DNA from: Xaviernesmea oryzae
Lineage (GTDB): Bacteria; Pseudomonadota; Alphaproteobacteria; Rhizobiales; Rhizobiaceae
DNA: 64,000 nucleotides
Reading direction: 5' to 3'
Assembly: GCF_900109605.1 (NCBI RefSeq)
Contig: NZ_FOAM01000009.1
Coordinates: 1-64,000 of the forward strand
The notes below the pieces were generated by a model that searched no databases, was not told where the DNA came from, and saw nothing but the letters and a program-made list of their open reading frames with translations. The translations under genes were made by a program, and so were the position numbers. Shown piece by piece: positions 27,452 to 37,240 of the stretch (position 1 is the stretch's first letter; each line of letters starts with the position of its first letter).

Positions 27452-29344
27452 TCAGTCGGCTGTCGCCGGGGACGATCCTTCCGGCGCGGCCGGCTGAGAG
27501 CCTTGGGCGCGCTCCTCGCGCATCGCCTCGCCAACCTTCTGCAGCAGCGCAAGATCGGCCAGAGCGTCGACCGGCACCGACAGCTTCGGCCGCCAGTTCG
27601 GATAGTCTTCGCTGGTGCCGGGAATGTTGGTGGGCTTTGGCTCCCGCGTCAGATCGGCAAGGCGAACGGCCGCCAGCAAGGCCGGCGTGCGCGCGATCAG
27701 ACGATGGGCGTTGACGATCAGGGTCTCGGTCGCCTCATCATCCAGCCGTTCGACCGCCGGGTTCTCCGGCGCCGCCAGGCCTGTCTCCTCGAGAACCTCC
27801 GCCAGATCCCGCCGCTCGTCCACGCGCGTCGCGATATGCTCTTTCGTCGCCTTGGCCGAGACGATGCCGAAGGTCTTGCGGGCCCGAATGTCGGCCCCAC
27901 GCCACCAACCGTCCAGCGTCTGGTGATCGTGGGTGGAAATGCAGGCGAGCGCCAGGCGCGGATAGTCGGCTGGCGGGATGAAGCCGCTGTCGTTCCGCTC
28001 ATAGGAGAGGATGCGGTAGGAGAGAATGCGGGCTCGCATCAGGTCTTCGCGCAGGCCGTCCGGCAGCACGCCGAGATCTTCGCCGATCACAAGGCAGCGA
28101 TGCTCATGGGAGCGGCGCGCCAGGATCGCCAGCAACGCCTCCTGCGGGTAGAGAACATAGGCGCCTTCTTCCGGGCTGGCCTCAATTGGAACCAGAAAGA
28201 GACGGCGCAGTGCCGCTGCATGGTCGATACGGATAGCCCCGGCATAGCGCATGGCGGCGGCGACCATGCGCTCATAGGGCGAAGAGGGCCCCACCGCGAT
28301 CTTCGCCGGCAGCAAGGCCGCAAGGTGCCAGTCCTGTCCTTTAAGCGCCATGGGATCGGGTGGCGAGCCGATGGTGGCCGTGGCCGCATAGGCCTGCTGT
28401 TCGCTCCAGGTGGCCGATCCATCCAGCGCTTCGCCCACGGCCAGATCGAGATAGAGGCCGATCCGCAAGCCCGCCGCCCGCGCATGTTCGACCGCTGCCT
28501 GCAGCTGTTCATGGGCGAGGAATTGCAGCCATTGATGAAAGCGCACAGCCTCCGCCTGCTCGCGGGCAAAGGCCTCGACCGCTGGGCTATCCGGCTGGCG
28601 AAGCGCCTCCGGCCAGCCATGCCAGCCGGTATCCAAGCCCTGTCTGGCCATATCGGCGGAGATCGCCTCGAATAGCGCATGACGGCGCAGCGGCTCGCCA
28701 CGCTCCAAGAGGAAGGCTTCGAAGCGTTCGGCTGAAGCACCATCCATGCCGTTTTCGGAATAGATCGCTCTCAACCGCTCGAGCTTGGCTGCGGCAACGC
28801 CGGCATAATCGACCAGCTGGCTCTCACGCAGCCGGGCAAGTGTCTTTTCCAGGGCCTCGTGGGCTTCAAAGCCCGGCACCCTGTCCAGGGCGATGTAAAG
28901 CGGATTGAGAAACTGGCGGTTGGACGGTTCATAGGGGCTGGAGCGGTCGGGATCGGCGAGGAACGGGGCATGCAGCGGGTTGAGGCCGATGAAATCGGCG
29001 CCGAGCCCGGCGGCAAGGTCGATCACGGTCCTGAGGTCTTCAAAATCGCCGATGCCGGCATTGCGAGCCGATCGCAGCTCGTAAAGCTGCAGGCTCAGGC
29101 CCCAGACGGTCGCCTCGTCCAGAAAGGAAGGAAGATAGCAGCCGGATGCTGCCTGCGCCGGCTTTCGGGCGCCGCGGCTACCTGCGGGCGCTTGCTTTTC
29201 GGATACGCGGTCGCCGGCCTGAAGCGCATCGAGGATCAGGCGTTTGGTCTCCTGCGAAATCGGCTCCTCCGGTCCTTCAGGCGTCGGGCGGGTCAGAAGG
29301 ATACCATGGCGGCGGGCAAGCGTGTCGAGAGGGTCGGCAGTCAT
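27452..29344 (-). CDS. malQ: 4-alpha-glucanotransferase MalQ (amylomaltase)
   Basis: A 630-residue GH77 enzyme that transfers alpha-1,4-glucan segments between maltodextrins. Diagnostic stretches are SLQLYELRSARNAGIGDFED, GLNPLHAPF, the nucleophile region AIRIDHAAALRRLFLVP, VIGEDLGVLPDGLRE with the general acid Glu, and STHDHQTLDGWWRG near the third acidic residue. The length is slightly below the long bacterial MalQ. It follows treZ on the same strand after a 220-base spacer with nested inverted repeats. The two enzymes would act together on maltodextrin and trehalose metabolism. Confidence 0.95.
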   Translation of the reverse strand: MTADPLDTLARRHGILLTRPTPEGPEEPISQETKRLILDALQAGDRVSEKQAPAGSRGARKPAQAASGCYLPSFLDEATVWGLSLQLYELRSARNAGIGDFEDLRTVIDLAAGLGADFIGLNPLHAPFLADPDRSSPYEPSNRQFLNPLYIALDRVPGFEAHEALEKTLARLRESQLVDYAGVAAAKLERLRAIYSENGMDGASAERFEAFLLERGEPLRRHALFEAISADMARQGLDTGWHGWPEALRQPDSPAVEAFAREQAEAVRFHQWLQFLAHEQLQAAVEHARAAGLRIGLYLDLAVGEALDGSATWSEQQAYAATATIGSPPDPMALKGQDWHLAALLPAKIAVGPSSPYERMVAAAMRYAGAIRIDHAAALRRLFLVPIEASPEEGAYVLYPQEALLAILARRSHEHRCLVIGEDLGVLPDGLREDLMRARILSYRILSYERNDSGFIPPADYPRLALACISTHDHQTLDGWWRGADIRARKTFGIVSAKATKEHIATRVDERRDLAEVLEETGLAAPENPAVERLDDEATETLIVNAHRLIARTPALLAAVRLADLTREPKPTNIPGTSEDYPNWRPKLSVPVDALADLALLQKVGEAMREERAQGSQPAAPEGSSPATAD

Positions 29345-29443
29345 TCTGGCGTCTTCCCGGATTGTTGTCTTCAGGCGCGTCGCTCGCCAGAGGCGCGCTC
29401 ACGCTTCAAGTCGCTGTTTCGGCCGCTTCCGATTAGGGCTCGC

Positions 29444-29562
29444 GGCTCTCGCCTCTCGGCGCCTAGCTCCAACTCCTCATGGGGCGATAAGTTGGAGCGG
29501 AAGGCTAAAAACCGCACTGCGATCTCTTCCGCTCCACACCTCATCGACGCATGGCGAGAGCC
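29444..29562 (-). promoter_or_regulatory. Structured treZ-malQ spacer with nested and mutually exclusive hairpins
   Basis: An outer 10-bp stem (29444-29453 with 29553-29562, GGCTCTCGCC arms) encloses two competing hairpins. One pairs 29466-29474 with 29490-29498 (9 bp); the other pairs 29494-29503 with 29526-29535 (10 bp). They share 29494-29498, so only one can form at a time. The outer stem starts two bases after the treZ stop. It may be an attenuator-like leader for malQ or a rhizobial palindromic mosaic repeat (RIME-like). Confidence 0.6.
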
Positions 29563-29564
29563 GT

Positions 29565-31343
29565 TCATGCCTGGCGGAGCATCCAGGCCAGGCTCCAAGG
29601 CCCGAACCCGGTCTCATCGACCGCTCCAAGCGTCAGGAGCCTCTCGCCCTCGATATTGGCGACCTCGCCCTTCAGTGCCTCGGCGGAGAGATTGGCGAGC
29701 AGGCGCAGCTGCGAACCGTCCGCCAGTGTCCAGCGTACATCCACCCAGGGGCTTTGCGCGTCGAACTGCCCGCTGCCGCCAGCGGCGCCCGCCAGGAGGG
29801 GGGCGATGTGGCGTCGGCGCAGGTCCAACAGGCTCTTGTAGAAGGAGAGCGTCTCGCCCCCCTGTGCGCTCTCGGCCTTGCTCCAGTCGAGCTTGCCTGT
29901 CTTGAACGTGCTCTCGGCCGTCGGATCCATGAGATCGTCGCCATCGAAGCCCGGCAGGCGCGACAGTTCCTCGCGCCGACCCTTGCGCACGGCTTCGTTG
30001 AGCTCCTCGTTGAAATCGCAGAAATAGGGAAATGGCTCGGTCGCGCCCCATTCCTCGCCCATGAACAGCATCGGCACCTGAGGGGCCAGAAGGTAGATGG
30101 CGGTGATCGCCTTCAAGGCGTCCGGATCCTGCGTCTCAGCCATCCGGTCGCCCTTGGCGCGGTTGCCGATCTGGTCATGGTTCTGGATGAAGGAGATGAA
30201 GGCGGTGGGCGGCAGGTCGGCGCTTGGCTTGCCACGCTCTTCGCCCCGATAGGGCATATGCTCACCCTGGAAGACGAAGCCCTCGGCAAGCGCCCGACCG
30301 ATCTTCGTCTTGTCGTCGGCATAGTCCGCGTAATAGCCGAAGGTTTCGCCCGTGGCAGCGATATGCAGCACATGGTGGATGTCGTCATTCCACTGGGCGG
30401 TGAAGAACACCGGACGCCCCTCTGCATCCCTCATCAAGAGATCGCTGTCATTGTCCTCGTTCTCGACCACGAGATGGACATGTCGTTCACCGGCCGCCGC
30501 GCGCACGCGCCGCGCCAGCTCATGCAGAAGATGTTCGCCGCTATTATCCTCAATGGCATGGACGGCATCCAGGCGCAGCCCGTCGAAGCGGTAGGTTTCG
30601 ATCCAGTCGATGGCGTTTTCGATCACGAAGGCGCGCACCGCCTGCGCGCTCTTGCCGTCATAATTGATGCCGTTGCCCCAAGGCGTCTTATGCCGGTCGG
30701 TGAAGATCGGCGCATAGGCGGGCAGGTAGTTTCCATCCGGGCCGAAGTGGTTGTAGACCACATCGAGAAAGACGCAGAGCCCGCGCTCATGCGCGGCATC
30801 GACCAGTGCCATCAGGTCTTCCGGCCGGCCATAGCTCGCATCCGGCGCATAGGGCAGCACGCCGTCATAGCCCCAATTGTAGCGGCCGGGAAAATCCGCG
30901 ATCGGCATGATCTGGATGGCAGTGATGCCGGTGGCTTTCAGATGGTCCAGCTTGTCGATCGCCGCGCGGAACGTGCCTTCCGCCGTGAACGTGCCGATGT
31001 GCAGCTCATAGAGCACGATCTCCTCGATCGGCCGGCCGGACCATTCGGCCGCCTTCCAGTCGTAGCTGCCGAGATCCACCACCTCGCTCGGGCCGTGAAC
31101 ATCTTCCGGCTGATGGCGCGATCCCGGATCCGGGATTTTCAGCCCATCGGCCAGAACGAACTGGTAGCGCGTGCCGATGCCGGCCTCGGCCACGAGAAGG
31201 CTGTGCCAGCCGTCTTCCGCGCGGCTCATCGTCCGCGCCTCGCCGCCGTCGATCTCAAGCGATATCGTGTCCTGCAGGGGAGCCCAGAGGCGAAACAGCA
31301 CGCCATCGGGGCGCAGCAGGGGTCCAAATGTCTTTTCGGTCAC
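29565..31343 (-). CDS. treZ: Malto-oligosyltrehalose trehalohydrolase TreZ
   Basis: A 592-residue GH13 enzyme that releases trehalose from maltooligosyl-trehalose. An N-terminal beta domain (FGPLLRPDGVLFRLWAP) precedes the barrel with YELHIGTFTAEGTF, the conserved VVYNHFGPDGNYL, the nucleophile segment GLRLDAVHAI, the acid VENEDND, and ISFIQNHDQIGNRAKGDR. The start is taken as GTG at 31343, eight bases after GGAAGG; no ATG is available. The partner synthase treY is not in the window. malQ follows downstream. Confidence 0.94.
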   Translation of the reverse strand: MTEKTFGPLLRPDGVLFRLWAPLQDTISLEIDGGEARTMSRAEDGWHSLLVAEAGIGTRYQFVLADGLKIPDPGSRHQPEDVHGPSEVVDLGSYDWKAAEWSGRPIEEIVLYELHIGTFTAEGTFRAAIDKLDHLKATGITAIQIMPIADFPGRYNWGYDGVLPYAPDASYGRPEDLMALVDAAHERGLCVFLDVVYNHFGPDGNYLPAYAPIFTDRHKTPWGNGINYDGKSAQAVRAFVIENAIDWIETYRFDGLRLDAVHAIEDNSGEHLLHELARRVRAAAGERHVHLVVENEDNDSDLLMRDAEGRPVFFTAQWNDDIHHVLHIAATGETFGYYADYADDKTKIGRALAEGFVFQGEHMPYRGEERGKPSADLPPTAFISFIQNHDQIGNRAKGDRMAETQDPDALKAITAIYLLAPQVPMLFMGEEWGATEPFPYFCDFNEELNEAVRKGRREELSRLPGFDGDDLMDPTAESTFKTGKLDWSKAESAQGGETLSFYKSLLDLRRRHIAPLLAGAAGGSGQFDAQSPWVDVRWTLADGSQLRLLANLSAEALKGEVANIEGERLLTLGAVDETGFGPWSLAWMLRQA

Positions 31344-31513
31344 AGACAACACCTTCCGGAAAAGCGATCAAGCGTCCGAAGAACCGGACAGACGCCAAAA
31401 GGTTCAAGGCTTTGGCGCTCGATCAGCTTTTTCTAAACCCGTCTTGTAACCACCCTTGCGCTTGAGGTGCCTGACCCTATGTGATCGGCCCTTTCTCCAG
31501 CTTGCCAAGCCCT

Positions 31514-32083
31514 TCAGCGAGCCGGCGTATGGCGGCGCCAGGCGCGCGCGGCAACCCAGAGTGCGGGAACGATCAGGGCCAGTGCAGCCACGGCCACCAG
31601 CAGGTGAGCATGCAGCCGAAGCCGCCCGAACAGCGCTTCCACCGCTTCGCCGAACAGAAAGCCGATGGCGGTGATGACGATGCCCCAGACGATGGCGGCA
31701 ATGGCATTGAGCAGCAGGAAGCGGCTGGTGGGAATGCGGGTGGTGCCGATCACGATAGGACTGATCGTGCGGATGCCGTAGATAAAGCGGAAGGCGAGGA
31801 TGAAGCCGGTCGGATAGGTTTCCAAGAGATGGGTGACCCGCTGCAGCGCGGACGAGCGCAAGGCCCGCTGGACGATGGGCCATCCCTGGGCGTAGCGGCC
31901 CGTCAGAAAGAAGATCTGATCGGCAATGAAGGAGCCGAGGCAGGCCGCAAGCGCCGCATGCCAATAGGGCAGGAGATGGCGATGGGCGAGGACGCCACCG
32001 AGAAAGGCCGCCGTTTCGCCTTCCACGCCGGCGCCGATAAGGACGGCGAAGGCGCCGTAGCTGGTGATCAGATGCTCAAGCAC
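31514..32083 (-). CDS. DedA family membrane protein
   Basis: A 189-residue protein with several membrane helices. It has the DedA/SNARE-associated features: ...GAGVEGETAAFLGGVLAH near the N-terminus, then FLTGRYAQGWPIVQR, and the signature FRFIYGIRTISPIVIGTTRI with GxR. Family members handle membrane lipid (undecaprenyl phosphate or phospholipid) translocation and envelope homeostasis. The start is a GTG at 32083 with AGGAAGGA upstream. The open frame continues to 32548, but that extension is antisense to the CHASE3 gene and lacks family similarity. Confidence 0.87.
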   Translation of the reverse strand: MLEHLITSYGAFAVLIGAGVEGETAAFLGGVLAHRHLLPYWHAALAACLGSFIADQIFFLTGRYAQGWPIVQRALRSSALQRVTHLLETYPTGFILAFRFIYGIRTISPIVIGTTRIPTSRFLLLNAIAAIVWGIVITAIGFLFGEAVEALFGRLRLHAHLLVAVAALALIVPALWVAARAWRRHTPAR

Positions 32084-32257
32084 GTCTTGCCGGTTCCTTC
32101 CTCTGGCGGTCGCAGGACCGCACGTGTCCGATCGTCGCGCGCTGTGCCGCATCGTCAAAATGCGCCGCCGCCCTATATCGCTTCCGTCGCATATAGGCCG
32201 GGTCGGCGCGATTTCGATGCCGCCTGACAATGATCGTCCATCCGCCGGGAACCATGC

Positions 32258-32950
32258 ATGCCGGACCGCCCCTTGAGCCTGAACACAAAGCTGCGCGCCT
32301 GGCGCGAACGCTTCCTCACGCCGGAGACGCTGATGCGGCTCCTGCCGGCCACCATCATTCTGACGGCCGGCATTGTCTTGAATATCCGCACGCATGATCT
32401 CCTCAGCGATCATCGTGACCTTGTGGTGCATACGCACGAAGTCATCGAGATGAGCAAGGACGTGCTGATCGGCCTTGACGATGCGGAGACCGGACAGCGC
32501 GGCTATCTGCTCAGCAGCGACACGGCCTATCTCAAGCCCTATGTCCACGCGCGCGAAAGGCTCGCCTGGATGGGGCCGAGCCTGAAGGCAATGGTATCAG
32601 ACAATGCCGAGCAGACAGCCCGAGCCGATCATCTTCTGGCGCTGATCGACCTCAAGCTTGCCGAGCTGCAGAATGCGATCACCATTCACGACGATCGCGG
32701 CGTCGAGGCGGCGATTGCCGTTGAGCGAGAGAGCATGCGCACGGCCCGCATGGACGAGATCCGCGGCGTGATCGGTGAGATGACCGAAGGGGAGAAGAGC
32801 CTGCTCGCCGCGCGAAAGGCCGAGGTCGACTCCGATGAATGGCGGGTGCGTCTCGTGGCCATTTCCATCGCGCTGCTGTCGCTGTTTTCACGCTGGTGCG
32901 TGGAGATCTGGCTGGGCCGGCGCCGACGGGGCGAAAACGGGTCGGCCTGA
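32258..32950 (+). CDS. Orphan CHASE3-domain membrane protein without output domain
   Basis: A 230-residue protein with an N-terminal membrane helix (LPATIILTAGIVLNI, about residues 29-43), a periplasmic helical domain and a second helix (VRLVAISIALLSLFSRWCV, about 196-214). It ends with a short basic tail. The periplasmic part carries the CHASE3 hallmark DAETGQRGYLLSSDTAYLKPY. CHASE3 normally feeds a kinase, cyclase or chemoreceptor; here nothing follows the second helix, so it may act through a partner or be a truncated receptor. The adenylate cyclase converging on it has a CHASE3 domain with the same DAxxGQRGYLL core. Confidence 0.85.
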   Translation: MPDRPLSLNTKLRAWRERFLTPETLMRLLPATIILTAGIVLNIRTHDLLSDHRDLVVHTHEVIEMSKDVLIGLDDAETGQRGYLLSSDTAYLKPYVHARERLAWMGPSLKAMVSDNAEQTARADHLLALIDLKLAELQNAITIHDDRGVEAAIAVERESMRTARMDEIRGVIGEMTEGEKSLLAARKAEVDSDEWRVRLVAISIALLSLFSRWCVEIWLGRRRRGENGSA

Positions 32951-33029
32951 GCTTTTGCCCGCCAGCGCGCTCTACGTCAGACGGCCCCTTGATGCCAGTC
33001 TTCTTGCATGGTTCTATGTTGCTGGCGCG

Positions 33030-34280
33030 TCAGGCGGCTTCGCGCACGCGAAACGCGCTGATCGGCTGGGCAATGTTCTTCAGCCGCTGGAAGCCCAGAT
33101 CCTCGAAGGTGACGTTGCGCTGCTTGCGCACATGGTCGCGCACCGTGCGGGAAATGCAGATGCCGCCGGGCTCGGCCAGGCTCTCCAGCCGCGCGGCCAC
33201 ATTGACCGTATCGCCGAAGACGTCGCCGTTCTGGACGATGACGTCGCCGACATTCAGGCCGATGCGGAAAGCCAGGGAGGCGTCCTCGCTCATCCCCTGA
33301 TTTTGCTGGCGCATCGCCGCCTGGATGGCCAGCGCGCAATCCATGGCCGAAAGAGCGCTGGAAAACACGGCCAGCACGCTGTCGCCAGCCGTGGTGACGA
33401 TCATGCCCTGATGCTCTTCGATCAGCGGGTCGATCAGGCTGCGGGCATGCTGAAGCCGGTCAACCGTCTCGGCCTCGTTGCTTTCCATCAGCCGGCTATA
33501 GCCGACGAGATCGGCGGCAAGCACGGCCAACAGCTTGCGGTCGAGCCGCGCCAGAAGCTCGTCGCGCGCGGCTTCGGCGGCGCGGGCACGGGTAATCATC
33601 AGCCGCAGCGCCACCAGGCCGATGCCTGCGAGGATGAAGGCCAGCGCGATAACGAGGACTTCCATCTGCCAGGAGGCACGCCGCGCATCGCGAGCGCGCT
33701 CGATCATCAGCCGTTCCTCTTCCCCGCGCATACGGGTGAGAAGATCGCGCACGCCATCCATCAGCACTTTGCCTTGGCCGCTGCGCAGAATGGCCAATGC
33801 CGCCTCGTGATCGCCTTCTCGCTGGCGCTGCACGCTCTGGCGCAGCTCAGACATCTTCTGGGTAACCAGCGTCCGCAAAACCGAGATATTGGCCGTCTGC
33901 AGGCTGTTGTCGGTCATATTGGCGGCGAGCTCGTCCAGTGCCGCATCGAGTTGGGACACCGCCATCTCGTAAGGTTCGAGATAGAAATTGTCCGCCGTCA
34001 GCAGATAGCCCCGCTGGCCGATCTCCGCATCCTGCAACAGCGATTGCACGACACTGAGCCGGCGATGGTTGCGCACCGTATGGGCCACGGCGGCATCGGC
34101 TTCGCTGCTGCGGTTCGACAGCCACAGAGACAGCCCGATCAAGGTCAGGAACAGCACCGTGACCGTCAGCGCGATCGGCACGATGTTGCGGCCGGTCTCA
34201 TAGGCGATGCGGCGCATCGCGGTCTTGCGCTTGGCGCTGTCGCTGATCACCTGCTCGCGTTCGCGTGGCACTTTGTCCAT
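33030..34280 (-). CDS. CHASE3-domain class III adenylate cyclase
   Basis: A 416-residue membrane cyclase. One helix (IALTVTVLFLTLIGLSLWL) precedes a periplasmic CHASE3 domain with LLQDAEIGQRGYLLTADNFY; a second helix (MEVLVIALAFILAGIGLVAL) leads to the catalytic domain. That domain shows LAADLVGYSRLM with the first metal Asp, TAGDSVLAVF with the second, and GDVFGDTVNVAARLE. Product is most likely cAMP. Converges with the orphan CHASE3 gene; the hybrid kinase lies 90 bases upstream on the same strand. Confidence 0.92.
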   Translation of the reverse strand: MDKVPREREQVISDSAKRKTAMRRIAYETGRNIVPIALTVTVLFLTLIGLSLWLSNRSSEADAAVAHTVRNHRRLSVVQSLLQDAEIGQRGYLLTADNFYLEPYEMAVSQLDAALDELAANMTDNSLQTANISVLRTLVTQKMSELRQSVQRQREGDHEAALAILRSGQGKVLMDGVRDLLTRMRGEEERLMIERARDARRASWQMEVLVIALAFILAGIGLVALRLMITRARAAEAARDELLARLDRKLLAVLAADLVGYSRLMESNEAETVDRLQHARSLIDPLIEEHQGMIVTTAGDSVLAVFSSALSAMDCALAIQAAMRQQNQGMSEDASLAFRIGLNVGDVIVQNGDVFGDTVNVAARLESLAEPGGICISRTVRDHVRKQRNVTFEDLGFQRLKNIAQPISAFRVREAA

Positions 34281-34372
34281 CCGTTCCTAGGGCCGCCCTG
34301 ATCGAGATCGAAGAATAGGGCGCGTCTTAGACGCGCATGCCCACGCTGTTCCGCCGCTTGTCCGCTTCGCTG

Positions 34373-36463
34373 TCACATGTGCTCCTGCCGGGCAGCATGC
34401 TCGGCGGCGGCCAAGGCTTCCGCCACCTTGTTGGTCAGCGCTTCGATGGTAAAGGGTTTCGTCAGAATCTGCATGCCTGGTTTGAGATGGCCATGGCTGA
34501 GAACGGCGGTTTCGGCATAGCCCGTGACGAACAACACCGGCAAATCCGGCCAAAGCGTGCGTGCGGCATCCGCCACCTGCCGACCATTCATGCCATTGGG
34601 CAGCCCGACATCGGTGATCAGAAGGTCTAAGGGCCCCTGGTTGTTTAGGATCACGGTCGCCTGTGGCCCGTCGCCTGCCTCCAGCACCCGGTAGCCGAGC
34701 TCCTCCATCACATCGACGATCAGCATGCGGACGATCGGCTCGTCGTCGACCACCAGCACCGTCTTGCTGGCTTTTGCCGGCTGGGACGGCTCTAGCACCG
34801 TATCCTGTCCAATCTGTGCCAGCGCCTCGCCATGTACCGGCAGATAGATTTCCACCGTGGTGCCATGGCCCACGGCGGAGCGGATGCGCACCTGGCCGCC
34901 AGACTGGCGCACGAAGCCATAGGTCATCGACAGGCCAAGGCCGGTGCCGACGCCGATCGGCTTGGTGGTGAAAAAGGGATCGAAAGCGCGTTCGACCAGA
35001 TCGGCGGACATCCCGGTGCCGGTATCGGTCACGCGCATGACGACATAGTCGCCCGGCGGCAGTTCCAGCGCTTTGGCACTGTCGGCTTCCAGGGTCGTAT
35101 TGCTGGTGAGGATCGTGATCCGCCCGCCATTCGGCATCGCGTCGCGCGCATTGATGCACAGATTGAGCAGCGCGTTTTCGAGCTGGTTTTGGTCAACCAG
35201 CGTCGGCCAGAGGGTCGCCTCGCTCTCCGTTTCCATCGAAATGCCCGGGCCGACCGTGCGGCGGATCAGATCCTCGATGCCGGCAACCAGCCGGCTGATA
35301 TCGGTCGGTTTCGGCTCCAGCGTCTGCCGGCGGGAAAAGGCGAGCAGCCGATGGGTCAGCGCGGCGGCGCGTTTGGCCGCCCCTTGCGCCGCGTCGACAT
35401 AGCGCCCGAGTTCGTCCACGCGTCCCTGGGCGATGCGCGCGGCCATCAGTTCCAGGCTGCCGGAAATGCCAGCCAGAAGATTGTTGAAGTCATGCGCCAG
35501 CCCGCCCGTCAGCTGGCCGACGGCCTCCATTTTCTGCGATTGGCGTAGCGCCTCCTCCGCGCGCATCAGCTCAGTGGTTCGGTCGGCCACGCGCTGTTCC
35601 AGCGTTTCGTTGAGCGCGCGCAGCAGGGCGAAAGCGCGGTCGCGCTCCTGCAGCAGGGCCCGGCGCTCCTCCATGTCGATCAACACACCGGGAAAGCGCA
35701 GCGGCGTGCCATCGGGCGCATGATCGACGCGGCCATTGGCCTCCAGCCAGTAATATTGCCCATCGTGCCGGCGCACGCGATATTGATGGGCATAGGCTCC
35801 GCCGCGTGCGATGGCCGCGCCGATCGCTTCGGCAAGGCCGGCCTGGTCGTCGGGATGAACGGTTTCCACGACCTGGGCCAGGCTCAGGCCCGAGCGTCCG
35901 CGCGCGGGGTCCAGACCGAAGCTGCGGGCAAAGGCCTCGTCCACGGTGAATCGGTCCGTGGGCAGGTCCCAGAACCAGGTTCCGATGATGGCGCCGGCCG
36001 ACAAGGCGAGCTGGATGCGCTCGGCATCCTGCTGCTGCTCCTTCTGCCGCAGCATCACCAGTGCACCGGCAACAGCGCCCGTCCCATCTGGAACAGGCGA
36101 GCAATCGATCGTCAGCGCCGCGCCGATCCGTGGGGAGCGGGTGCTCTCCAGCCCGCGTGCCTTGCCCGCCAGGCAATCGCATAGCGCATCTTCGGACAGG
36201 CCGGTCAGCTCATGCCAGATATCGCGCGCACGGCTTCCCAGCAGCGTGTCGCCCGCCAAATCCGCAAACGCGTCGTTATGCAGGAGAATATTGTCGTCGC
36301 CCCAGATCAGCGCCATCGGAATGGGAGAGGCCAGGGCGAGCCCGAGCGTGTGGATCAGAACAGGCGTCCATGTGTCGCGTGCGCCAAGCGGCGTTGCGTC
36401 CCAGTCATGTGCCAGGATCGCCCGATGCATCCGCCCCGCTCCGGCGATCATTTCCTCGACCAT
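34373..36463 (-). CDS. Hybrid sensor histidine kinase with PAS domains and receiver
   Basis: A 696-residue soluble kinase. PAS-like domain one spans about residues 40-140 ([20 protein letters not shown]); PAS two with a PAC tail spans about 150-268 ([25 protein letters not shown]). A coiled linker leads to the HisKA domain with the phosphorylatable His324 in [14 protein letters not shown]. The HATPase domain has [14 protein letters not shown] and [20 protein letters not shown]-terminal receiver has [14 protein letters not shown] and the phospho-Asp in [12 protein letters not shown]. No membrane segment. Output partner unknown. Confidence 0.93.
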   Translation of the reverse strand: MVEEMIAGAGRMHRAILAHDWDATPLGARDTWTPVLIHTLGLALASPIPMALIWGDDNILLHNDAFADLAGDTLLGSRARDIWHELTGLSEDALCDCLAGKARGLESTRSPRIGAALTIDCSPVPDGTGAVAGALVMLRQKEQQQDAERIQLALSAGAIIGTWFWDLPTDRFTVDEAFARSFGLDPARGRSGLSLAQVVETVHPDDQAGLAEAIGAAIARGGAYAHQYRVRRHDGQYYWLEANGRVDHAPDGTPLRFPGVLIDMEERRALLQERDRAFALLRALNETLEQRVADRTTELMRAEEALRQSQKMEAVGQLTGGLAHDFNNLLAGISGSLELMAARIAQGRVDELGRYVDAAQGAAKRAAALTHRLLAFSRRQTLEPKPTDISRLVAGIEDLIRRTVGPGISMETESEATLWPTLVDQNQLENALLNLCINARDAMPNGGRITILTSNTTLEADSAKALELPPGDYVVMRVTDTGTGMSADLVERAFDPFFTTKPIGVGTGLGLSMTYGFVRQSGGQVRIRSAVGHGTTVEIYLPVHGEALAQIGQDTVLEPSQPAKASKTVLVVDDEPIVRMLIVDVMEELGYRVLEAGDGPQATVILNNQGPLDLLITDVGLPNGMNGRQVADAARTLWPDLPVLFVTGYAETAVLSHGHLKPGMQILTKPFTIEALTNKVAEALAAAEHAARQEHM

Positions 36464-36587
36464 GCCACACCCCGCCGACCTGTTCTGTGCCCCACCGACG
36501 TTCGGTAGCCTGCCGGCTCATATGGAAGGCCCATGGGCGGCGGAAAGATCCAAGCAGCTAAAATAAGCGAATGCAGCCGTATAGCGC

Positions 36588-37061
36588 TTATGCCTGCGGC
36601 TTCGAATGTCTCTCAGTCGGCAGGGTCTCGGTCTCTCTGTTGGTCAAGGGCTTTTTCAGGAAGCTGCGGCAGCGGCCCGGCGGAAAGTTCTCCAACGTGC
36701 CGAACACCGCGTAGCCAAGGCGCTGATAGAGGCGCAGGGCCACGGGACTGAACGTGTCGATCCAGGCGCCATGGCATGCGCGCGCCGAGGCTTCGCACTC
36801 CGCCGTGGCGATCAGCCGGGCGGCGAGACCTTGCCCGCGCTGCGCCTCGCGGACCCAGAGCCATTGGATGTAGAGCCAGCCCCAGGCCGTATAGCCGTAG
36901 AGCCCTGCGGCAAGCTCGTCGTCCGGCCCATAGGCGAAAACCGCAAGCGCCCTGCGGCCGGATGGGCCGACATCGCTGGCATTGAACTCTGACAGCGCCT
37001 CGCCGAGCTGTGACAGGACCTGGGCATCCGGATGCTCGGTCGAATGAATGGTGATCGTCAT
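36588..37061 (-). CDS. GNAT family N-acetyltransferase
   Basis: A 157-residue acetyltransferase with acetyl-CoA motif A as LWVREAQRGQGLAARLIATA and motif B as GAWIDTFSPVALRLYQRLGY. The first strand begins TITIHSTEHPDA. GGAGG lies nine bases before the ATG at 37061. Substrate unknown; similar short GNATs in this group are often annotated only by family. Confidence 0.85.
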   Translation of the reverse strand: MTITIHSTEHPDAQVLSQLGEALSEFNASDVGPSGRRALAVFAYGPDDELAAGLYGYTAWGWLYIQWLWVREAQRGQGLAARLIATAECEASARACHGAWIDTFSPVALRLYQRLGYAVFGTLENFPPGRCRSFLKKPLTNRETETLPTERHSKPQA

Positions 37062-37240
37062 GCAGCGGCGCCTCCAAACCAGCCGGGAGCTTCGACCTGC
37101 CTGATCTCCCAATCCGGCACAAGGGCGACTTGTGTCCATGCGGCGCGGAACGTGCGCTAGAAGCGCAACATGCGCGCTTCTCCTCAGTCCTCAAGGCGGT
37201 ATCGCCCCCTCCTTTAGGACGCTTGGGCGGAATGGACGGA

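Noticed and set aside
31404-31964. A 186-codon frame overlapping the DedA gene on the same strand
   Set aside because: Different frame of a clear membrane protein; Cys/Arg/Pro-rich nonsense composition.
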